From: a bacterium UBA6025
Lineage (GTDB): Bacteria > Patescibacteriota > Saccharimonadia > Saccharimonadales > Saccharimonadaceae
Direction: 5' to 3'
NCBI GenBank assembly: GCA_002429375.1
Contig: DIZP01000001.1
Span: forward strand, 1 to 6,070
DNA length: 6,070 bases
Made by a program: the position numbers and the translations under genes. The notes beneath the pieces were generated by a model. It saw only the letters and a list, made by a program, of their open reading frames with translations. It searched no databases and was not told where the DNA came from. Numbering within the stretch: position 1 is the stretch's first letter; every line of letters starts with the position of its first letter. Of the stretch, positions 1-5,238 are shown in pieces.

Positions 1-1
1 G

Positions 2-733
2 TATCAAATCGATCAATATATTCCAATGGCGATTGACGAAACCAAGGTCGATTGGGCGCTGCTTGGACAGTCGCTACACGACCCCAAGCAACAAGAAGTG
101 TTACTATCGAGTACTGCCAATGCCTATACTGAGGAGCGACTGGAGTTTATCGAGAGTCTCGGTTTGAATGTCATTGCGGCCGAACCCGATCCACTGGCGA
201 TGATTCGTTCATTGCTCCCTAGTGGAGTCAAAGATGCCCGCCTTATCATTGACGTTGGCGAGCAATCAACTGACCTGGCAATTACGTTTGGCGATAGCCC
301 GCGACTGGTGCGCACGATTCCGACTGGCCTTCGCTCGCTGATTAAAGCCGCCGTTCAGAATCTTAATGTCCAGGATGATCAAGCGCGTCAGTTTATTGTT
401 AAATTTGGCCTGGCGCCCGATCGCCTCGAAGGTCAGGTCTATCGTGCCATCGAAGGAACTCTCGATAGTTTTGCGGCCGAACTGGTGAAATCAATTAAGT
501 TTTTTCAAACGCGTTACCCGAATACGCCGGTTGGCGGCATTCTGTTATCCGGCTTCGCAGCTGTGGTGCCTCAATTCGGTGAATACGTGACTGCTAAAAC
601 GGGCGTGCCTTCGAGCGTTGCGAACCCGTGGCAAAAAGTCAGGGTTGCCCAGTCGGATCAGCAACAGCTGGCCACTATCGCGGCTGAATTTGCAACGGCG
701 ATTGGTCTGGCACAACGAAGGAATAAATCATGA
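2..733 (+). CDS. pilM: PilM, actin-like type IV pilus assembly ATPase (5' partial)
   Basis: Cytoplasmic actin-fold protein that docks on the N-terminal tail of PilN and links the PilNO inner-membrane ring to the pilus motor. The reading frame is open to the window edge: codons from base 2 read YQIDQYIPMAIDETKVDW, matching the conserved PilM stretch around 'YIPF..' that precedes a D/W-x-x-LG strand. The ATG at 26 is therefore an internal Met, and roughly the first 100 residues lie upstream (family length about 350). Counting from that Met, IIDVGEQSTDLAI (74-86) is the actin-type phosphate-2 motif (DxGxxxT), residues 152-166 match the helix before the last sheet, and GGILLSGFAAVVPQF (170-184) is the adenosine-binding segment, where the usual second Gly of 'SGG' is Phe. 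A PNP/NPW-type end (about 200) follows as in PilM. The stop TGA overlaps the pilN start by 4 bases, so the two are probably translationally coupled. Family assignment is strong; ATP binding is inferred. Confidence 0.93.
   Translation, partial: YQIDQYIPMAIDETKVDWALLGQSLHDPKQQEVLLSSTANAYTEERLEFIESLGLNVIAAEPDPLAMIRSLLPSGVKDARLIIDVGEQSTDLAITFGDSPRLVRTIPTGLRSLIKAAVQNLNVQDDQARQFIVKFGLAPDRLEGQVYRAIEGTLDSFAAELVKSIKFFQTRYPNTPVGGILLSGFAAVVPQFGEYVTAKTGVPSSVANPWQKVRVAQSDQQQLATIAAEFATAIGLAQRRNKS
718..722 (+). promoter_or_regulatory. Ribosome binding site of pilN
   Basis: AAGGA lies 7 bases before the ATG at 730, inside the last codons of pilM. It supports that start and the ATGA overlap, and suggests pilN can load ribosomes directly as well as receive them from pilM. 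Confidence 0.7.
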
Positions 734-1455
734 TTGAAATCAACCTTATTCCAGCCGTCAAACAAGAGCTTATCAAAGTCCAGCGCGTGCGCGCCACGGT
801 AATCGCTTTCTCTATTTTGATTGGCCTGGCGGCAATCGCCGTCGTGACGATTCTGGCCATCTATGTATTCGGCGTTCAGACGGTACGGAGCGTCGTGGCT
901 GATGACGCAATCAAAAAAGGCAGCCAACAACTTGCCGGCGTCGAAGATCTTTCAAAAACGTTGACGATTCAGAATCAGCTGACAAAACTTTCAACCATGC
1001 ATGACCAGAAAAAGATTGATTCACGCATTTTTGACGTCCTGTTGGCGATTATTCCGCCAGTGCCGAACAATATTCAAATATCCGATCTGGCCGTCGATTC
1101 AACCGCCGGTACTATTACGATGCAAGGACAGGCTGCCAATAGTTACGCCGCGGCCGAAGTCTTTCGTAAAACCATCGAAGGTGCCAAGGTCAAATATACC
1201 AGCGATACAGGGGACCAAGCTGTGGCGCTGGCCTCAAACGTCAGTACGGGTGACACCAGTTACGGGGAAGACGCCTCAGGCGCAAAAGTGCTACGATTCA
1301 CACTGAGCTTTACCTACGCCAAGGAACTATTTGCGCCCTCATCGAAGAATGCGACCGTTGTTATCACGACTCAGGGTAATGTCACCGACTCCTACCTGGG
1401 TGTCCCAAAAAGTATTTTTGTTGATCGAGCGACAGATTTAAAGGGGGCACAGTAG
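730..1455 (+). CDS. pilN: PilN, type IV pilus alignment-complex membrane protein
   Basis: Bitopic inner-membrane protein that pairs with PilO and recruits PilM. The N-terminus MIEINLIP carries the INLLP-type motif that, in studied systems, inserts into a groove of PilM. One hydrophobic segment spans about residues 22-49, preceded by basic residues (K/R at 11-21), so the tail is cytoplasmic. A helical, probably coiled-coil stretch follows (about 55-95), then a ferredoxin-like PilN fold beginning LLAIIPPVPNNIQISDL (104-120), with TITMQGQA (128-135) and a closing strand LRFTLSFTY (188-196). A polar loop rich in S, T, G, A and D (about 158-186) interrupts the fold, and about 40 residues extend beyond the last strand; both are unusual compared with a canonical PilN of about 180-200 residues. 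The start is fixed by the INLIP motif at the extreme N-terminus and by AAGGA at 718. Overlaps pilM by 4 bases; one base separates it from pilO. Confidence 0.9.
   Translation: MIEINLIPAVKQELIKVQRVRATVIAFSILIGLAAIAVVTILAIYVFGVQTVRSVVADDAIKKGSQQLAGVEDLSKTLTIQNQLTKLSTMHDQKKIDSRIFDVLLAIIPPVPNNIQISDLAVDSTAGTITMQGQAANSYAAAEVFRKTIEGAKVKYTSDTGDQAVALASNVSTGDTSYGEDASGAKVLRFTLSFTYAKELFAPSSKNATVVITTQGNVTDSYLGVPKSIFVDRATDLKGAQ
1440..1447 (+). promoter_or_regulatory. Ribosome binding site of pilO
   Basis: AAAGGGGG lies within the end of pilN, 9 bases before the ATG at 1457. It is a G-rich, imperfect Shine-Dalgarno match that supports this start, which falls one base after the pilN stop. Confidence 0.55.
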
Positions 1456-1456
1456 T

Positions 1457-2155
1457 ATGCAGGTACAAGACGCAGCCATTCGTAAGCGAACCCAGATTGC
1501 CAAAGCAAATCGTACCATGTTCTTGTGGGTAGCGGTCATCTCGGCGCTGGTCGGCTTCGCTCTAGTCGGTTCACTGTTTCTTATCCAAAAAGCAGTCTTT
1601 AATGAAAAGGTCTTATCCGAAAAAAATAAAACAGTGGCTGTTTTGAAGAATAATAATGCAAATGTCTCAGAACTTGAGGCTCAGGTGCGAATTCTGGACA
1701 ATAATCAAGCCTTGATTGATTCCAAAGCCAAGTCGAGCGACCAGGCAATTCAGGTGATTCTTGATGCCTTGCCATCCGACGCCAACTCATTGGCTCTTGG
1801 CGCGTCGTTGCAAAACAAACTACTTGCAAATATTACGGGATTATCGATTGACTCTTTGCAGGTCGATCCTGTGGTTGGCGTCGAATCTCTGTCGACTGAC
1901 CCAACCGCCCAGAATGCCTCGACGACCGCCTCGCTATCAGGTCAGCCCGAGATAACCTTCCGATTCTCTGTCAGTGGTAGCGAAGACACGCTTAAAGAGG
2001 TCTTAGGTCGTCTCGAACGGTCAATCCGCGCTATCGATATCCTGTCGCTTCGGATTGAAAATCAGGGCAGTAAGCGCGTCCTGAGCGTACAGGCACGAGC
2101 CTTTTACGAACCAACACGGATTGTTGAATTAAAGGATAAAACGGTAAAGCCATGA
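1457..2155 (+). CDS. pilO: PilO-like type IV pilus alignment-complex membrane protein
   Basis: Partner of PilN in the inner-membrane alignment subcomplex that connects the pilus platform to the envelope. It has a short basic cytoplasmic tail (1-20), one transmembrane helix (about 21-44), a heptad-like helical region (about 48-92, including SELEAQVRILDNNQ), and a periplasmic-side ferredoxin-like domain. The domain shows LDALPSDANSLALGASL (102-118), the PilO feature of 'LP' followed by a helix, then GLSIDSLQV, and the C-terminal half ITFRFSVSGSEDTLKEVLGR (166-185) followed by LERSIRAIDILSLRIE: a strand, a helix packing against it, and the 'R..dI..l.i' turn characteristic of PilO. A Ser/Thr/Ala-rich loop (about 143-163) splits the domain. 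PilO sequences diverge widely, so the call rests on topology, these local patterns and position after pilN; a second PilN-like protein is the alternative. The stop TGA overlaps the next start. Confidence 0.86.
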   Translation: MQVQDAAIRKRTQIAKANRTMFLWVAVISALVGFALVGSLFLIQKAVFNEKVLSEKNKTVAVLKNNNANVSELEAQVRILDNNQALIDSKAKSSDQAIQVILDALPSDANSLALGASLQNKLLANITGLSIDSLQVDPVVGVESLSTDPTAQNASTTASLSGQPEITFRFSVSGSEDTLKEVLGRLERSIRAIDILSLRIENQGSKRVLSVQARAFYEPTRIVELKDKTVKP

Positions 2156-2373
2156 AAAAAACAGATATAGCAATGATTATACTTATCGCTTCGGTTAGCA
2201 TCCTGATTGCTTACTTCGTGGCCAACAGTATTTTCGGAAACGTCTCGAAGGATAGTGTGAAAGTGAAGACAATCGATCCAATTAACTCGACGATAGTAGC
2301 TCCTAGTCCTGCCATCTTTAATACAAATGCCATTAATCCGGCAATCGAAGTCCAGATTAGTGGTAATAAATAG
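2152..2373 (+). CDS. Small single-pass membrane protein of the pilus operon, function unknown
   Basis: A 73-residue protein I cannot assign to a named family. It starts MKKTDIAMIILIASVSILIA: a short basic N-terminus, then a hydrophobic helix (about 7-28), followed by about 45 residues that should lie outside the membrane. This tail is short, polar and Pro/Asn/Ile-rich, with segments DPINSTIVAPSP (42-53) and FNTNAINPAIEVQISG (56-71). There is no Cys, so it is not a lipoprotein, and the hydrophobic stretch looks like an uncleaved anchor. It overlaps pilO by 4 bases (ATGA); the nearest AAGGA (2132-2136) is 15 bases away, so translation probably depends on coupling to pilO. It is about 39% GC by hand count, lower than much of pilB. 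It sits where pilP is found in Gram-negative operons but lacks the PilP homology-region domain and lipobox. A structural role with PilN/PilO is inferred from position only. Confidence 0.82.
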   Translation: MKKTDIAMIILIASVSILIAYFVANSIFGNVSKDSVKVKTIDPINSTIVAPSPAIFNTNAINPAIEVQISGNK

Positions 2374-2375
2374 GA
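2372..2375 (+). promoter_or_regulatory. Weak ribosome binding site of pilB
   Basis: AGGA overlaps the stop codon of the small membrane protein gene and is 10 bases before the ATG at 2386. It is the only purine-rich candidate in the 12-base gap. The nearer ATG at 2378 is in another frame and does not give PilB. Confidence 0.45.
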
Positions 2376-2385
2376 TTATGCTTTT

Positions 2386-4149
2386 ATGGCGCTCTTAACT
2401 GGTGACATTCAAGAAAAACTCATCACTTTACTGATTGACGAGGGGTTAGTGACGCAAGATGTGCTACGGGCCGCCGAGACGGCTTCAACCGCTCAGACAA
2501 AACCATTATTAGCGCTGCTCACTGAACAGCATATCGTTGACGATGAGCTGTTGACTCATGCCATTGCCCAAGTCTCAGGTGTGCCGTATGTTAACCTGAG
2601 CAATAGCCTGATTGATCAAAATGTCTTGATGTTGCTACCGGAAGACATTGCCGAGCGCTTTATGGCCGTCCCGCTGGCGGAAGTTCAAAACCGCCTGGCG
2701 GTCGCCATGATTGATGCTAATAACGTCCAGGCGGTCGATTATCTGGCTAATCGCATTCAGCGTCCTTTAAAAGTATTTATGGCGTCGGAGTCCGGCGTCC
2801 GTCATGTCCTGGATCAGTACCGAACCGACCTTTCGAGTGTCGACGAGGCCGCCGAAGCCAGTCAAGCCGAGGCAAATCTCGATTCCGCAAATGATGTGAA
2901 AACGATTGTTCAAGACTCGCCAATCAGTAAGGCGTTGAGTACTATCTTAGAATATGCCGTCAAATCTCGAGCCAGCGATATTCATATCGAACCGCTCGAG
3001 GCAACCCTTAAAATTCGCTGTCGGGTTGATGGTGTCCTACGCGAGATTATGCAACTGCCAAAAAGCATCGAACCAGCGCTAGTCAGCCGAATAAAAATTT
3101 TATCCAATCTGAAGATTGACGAACACCGGGTGCCGCAAGACGGTCAGTTTACCGTCAAGGTTGCTAACAAAGAAGTTGACCTTCGTATCGCCATTAGCCC
3201 CGTAGTCTGGGGTGAACAAGTCGTGATTCGTCTGCTTGACAAGACGGGTAATAGTTTCAACATCGAAGAAATGGGCTATGCTGGACGCGCGCTAAGGGCT
3301 ATCCGTAAGGGGATTCGTCGTCCGAACGGCATGGTCTTGACGTCGGGCCCGACCGGAAGTGGTAAGTCGACCAGCCTGTACGCACTAATTAAAGAAATTA
3401 AAGACGACACCGTTAATATCGTCACCCTCGAGGATCCCGTCGAGTATAAGATGGACGGTGTCAACCAGATTCAAGTCAACGGTGACGTGGGACTGACGTT
3501 CGCGACCGGGCTGCGTTCTATTTTGCGTCAGGACCCGGACGTGGTGATGGTAGGGGAGATTCGTGACGGCGAAACGGCCAGCCTGGCGGTTCAAGCAGCT
3601 TTGACCGGGCACCTTGTTTTCAGTACGCTCCACACCAATAGCGCGGCGGGTGTCTTGCCTCGTCTGCTTGATATGGGGATTGAGCCTTTCTTAATCGCCA
3701 GTACCATCAACACCATTATTGGTCAGCGCCTTGTTAGGCGTGTTTCGCCAAAACGCGAGGTTTATCAGTCGAATCCGATTGAGACGCAAAACATTCTGAC
3801 GACTATTGGGCACCTTTTGCCGAAGACGGCAGCTGACGTGGCGGCGGTTTCTCAAGATTTAGGCTATAAAGACTTGCCCCTAGCGGGCCAAAGCGCTTAT
3901 ACTTTAGTCAAGGGCATCGATACTCCGCAAACACCGCGCGGCTACAGTGGCCGGGCCGGACTGTATGAAGTGATGGATGTGAACACTGATATCCAAAATC
4001 TTATTGTGGCCCGAGCGACAAGTTCAGAAATTCAACGTTTGGCCGTTTCGCAAGGAATGATAACGATGCGGCAAGACGGATATCTAAAAGCATTGCAGGG
4101 CGTCACAACTATTGAAGAAGTAAATCGCGTAGCGGCAGATACAGCCTAG
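2386..4149 (+). CDS. pilB: PilB, type IV pilus extension (assembly) ATPase
   Basis: Hexameric cytoplasmic motor that drives pilin addition at the PilC platform. The length, 587 residues, is normal for PilB. Domains: an N-terminal MshEN/T2SSE_N domain (about 8-145), a variable acidic linker (about 148-172), the N2 domain with DIHIEP (198-203) and LKIRCRVDGVLRE (208-220), and the GspE-type ATPase core. Walker A is GPTGSGKST (321-329), the Asp box LEDPVEY is at 348-354, Walker B DPDVVMVGE at 383-391, and the His box runs from H409 to H416 (HLVFSTLHTN). GYSGRAGLYEV (519-529) is the conserved C-terminal PilB element. The tetracysteine zinc site that normally lies between about 453 and 515 is absent: RRVSPKREVY replaces the first C-x-x-C and the second pair is D512/Q515. 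C212 is the only cysteine. MshEN motifs are degenerate (K11 and I13 for Arg and Gly in the first; K39, P40 and L41 in the second), so c-di-GMP control is doubtful. Followed 16 bases later by pilT. Confidence 0.97.
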   Translation: MALLTGDIQEKLITLLIDEGLVTQDVLRAAETASTAQTKPLLALLTEQHIVDDELLTHAIAQVSGVPYVNLSNSLIDQNVLMLLPEDIAERFMAVPLAEVQNRLAVAMIDANNVQAVDYLANRIQRPLKVFMASESGVRHVLDQYRTDLSSVDEAAEASQAEANLDSANDVKTIVQDSPISKALSTILEYAVKSRASDIHIEPLEATLKIRCRVDGVLREIMQLPKSIEPALVSRIKILSNLKIDEHRVPQDGQFTVKVANKEVDLRIAISPVVWGEQVVIRLLDKTGNSFNIEEMGYAGRALRAIRKGIRRPNGMVLTSGPTGSGKSTSLYALIKEIKDDTVNIVTLEDPVEYKMDGVNQIQVNGDVGLTFATGLRSILRQDPDVVMVGEIRDGETASLAVQAALTGHLVFSTLHTNSAAGVLPRLLDMGIEPFLIASTINTIIGQRLVRRVSPKREVYQSNPIETQNILTTIGHLLPKTAADVAAVSQDLGYKDLPLAGQSAYTLVKGIDTPQTPRGYSGRAGLYEVMDVNTDIQNLIVARATSSEIQRLAVSQGMITMRQDGYLKALQGVTTIEEVNRVAADTA

Positions 4150-4156
4150 GAAAGGG
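4148..4156 (+). promoter_or_regulatory. Ribosome binding site of pilT
   Basis: The purine run AGGAAAGGG starts in the pilB stop codon and ends 9 bases before the ATG at 4166. It is one of the stronger Shine-Dalgarno matches in the window and supports the pilT start. Confidence 0.65.
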
Positions 4157-4165
4157 TGAACCAGT

Positions 4166-5236
4166 ATGAATAACCAAGAATTAAGAATCGAAGTACTACT
4201 CGAAGAGGTGGTACGCAAGCGAGCCTCTGACCTTCACTTACAGGTTGGATTACCTCCGATGCTTCGGGTTGACGGTTCATTGATGCCGATTGCTGGCTTT
4301 AACCCTCTGAACGAGCCGGCTGTCGAAGCCTTGATTTTTGCTATTTTGGACCAGGACCAGCGGCAGATTCTGTTAAAAGACAAAGAATTTGACTTTAGCT
4401 TCGCCTTTGGTACCTTGGGTCGCTTCCGCGTGAACGCCTATCACGAACGCGGCAACCTGGCTGCCGCCCTCCGATTGATTCCAAACGATATTAAATCGTT
4501 GACCGAACTGGGCATGCCGAATGTGGTGATTGGATTTGCTGATTATCCTCGTGGACTCGTGCTCGTCACCGGCCCAACCGGTAGTGGAAAATCAACCACG
4601 CTGGCGGCGCTGGTCGACAAGATTAACAGCGAGCGGGCTCAACATATTATTACCATCGAAGATCCAATTGAGTTTACACACAAATCAAAGAAGTCGGTGA
4701 TTGTGCAACGAGAAGTCCACTATGATACCTATAGCTTTAGCGCCGCGCTTCGTTCTAGCCTGCGCCAGGACCCCGATGTTGTCCTAATTGGTGAGATGCG
4801 TGACCTCGAGACGATTAGTGCGGCTATCACGATTGCCGAGACCGGACACTTGGTTTTTGCCACGCTTCACACCAACAGCGCCGCTCAGTCTATTGACCGC
4901 ATGATTGACGTGTTTCCACCTCACCAACAATCCCAGATTCGCGCCCAGCTCTCCAACATTTTAATGGCAATCTGTTCACAGCGACTGGTACCTGCTATCG
5001 GTGGCGGGCGGGTCGTGGCGGCTGAAGTCTTGGTCGCCAACTCTGCCGTCCGTAACATTATTCGCGAGGGTAAATCGCATCAGCTTGATGCCGTCATTCA
5101 AACTGGCGCCGATCAAGGCATGCAGACGATGGACCGAACGCTCGCCGGCCTGGTTCAAAGCGGAACGGTGACGTATGACAACGCCCGCGACTACGCAGTC
5201 GATCTTACCGAGTTTGAAAGGTTGATGAGAGGCTAA
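4166..5236 (+). CDS. pilT: PilT, type IV pilus retraction ATPase
   Basis: Hexameric cytoplasmic motor that depolymerises the pilus, giving twitching motility, tight attachment and, in many bacteria, DNA uptake. At 356 residues it has the usual PilT length and domain plan: an N-terminal PAS-like domain opening with ASDLHLQVGLPPMLRVDG (20-37), then the RecA-like core. Walker A is GPTGSGKST (136-144), the Asp box TIEDPIEF is at 163-170, Walker B DPDVVLIGE at 202-210 followed by MRDLET, and the His box spans H228-H235 (HLVFATLHTN). SIDRMIDVFPPHQQSQIRAQ (242-261) is a PilT hallmark that PilB lacks. The C-terminal AVRNIIRE (294-301) matches the AIRNLIRE motif required for retraction, followed by EGKSHQ and IQTGADQGMQTMD. 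All catalytic motifs look intact. Only one cysteine (C270). A PilU paralogue is less likely, given the complete AIRNLIRE element and the position beside pilB and pilC. Confidence 0.97.
   Translation: MNNQELRIEVLLEEVVRKRASDLHLQVGLPPMLRVDGSLMPIAGFNPLNEPAVEALIFAILDQDQRQILLKDKEFDFSFAFGTLGRFRVNAYHERGNLAAALRLIPNDIKSLTELGMPNVVIGFADYPRGLVLVTGPTGSGKSTTLAALVDKINSERAQHIITIEDPIEFTHKSKKSVIVQREVHYDTYSFSAALRSSLRQDPDVVLIGEMRDLETISAAITIAETGHLVFATLHTNSAAQSIDRMIDVFPPHQQSQIRAQLSNILMAICSQRLVPAIGGGRVVAAEVLVANSAVRNIIREGKSHQLDAVIQTGADQGMQTMDRTLAGLVQSGTVTYDNARDYAVDLTEFERLMRG
5228..5232 (+). promoter_or_regulatory. Ribosome binding site of pilC
   Basis: AGAGG lies in the last codons of pilT, 6 bases before the ATG at 5239. 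It supports the start two bases after the pilT stop. Confidence 0.6.
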
Positions 5237-5238
5237 GT

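Noticed and set aside
658..930. Minus-strand open frame across the pilM/pilN junction
   Set aside because: It lies opposite two well-supported genes, has no family resemblance and no ribosome binding context; it is a shadow of the coding strand.
1001..1306. Plus-strand open frame of 101 codons inside pilN
   Set aside because: It lies within the PilN periplasmic domain in another frame, with a composition rich in Arg, Pro and Cys that is unlike the window's proteins.
3342..3353. 12-bp palindrome GTCGGGCCCGAC in pilB
   Set aside because: It encodes the start of the Walker A loop (SGPT); GC-rich codon choice explains it and there is no operator context.
3385..3633. Minus-strand open frame opposite the pilB ATPase core
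   Set aside because: It is fully antisense to the Walker A to His box region, whose strong protein constraint explains the open frame; no recognisable product.
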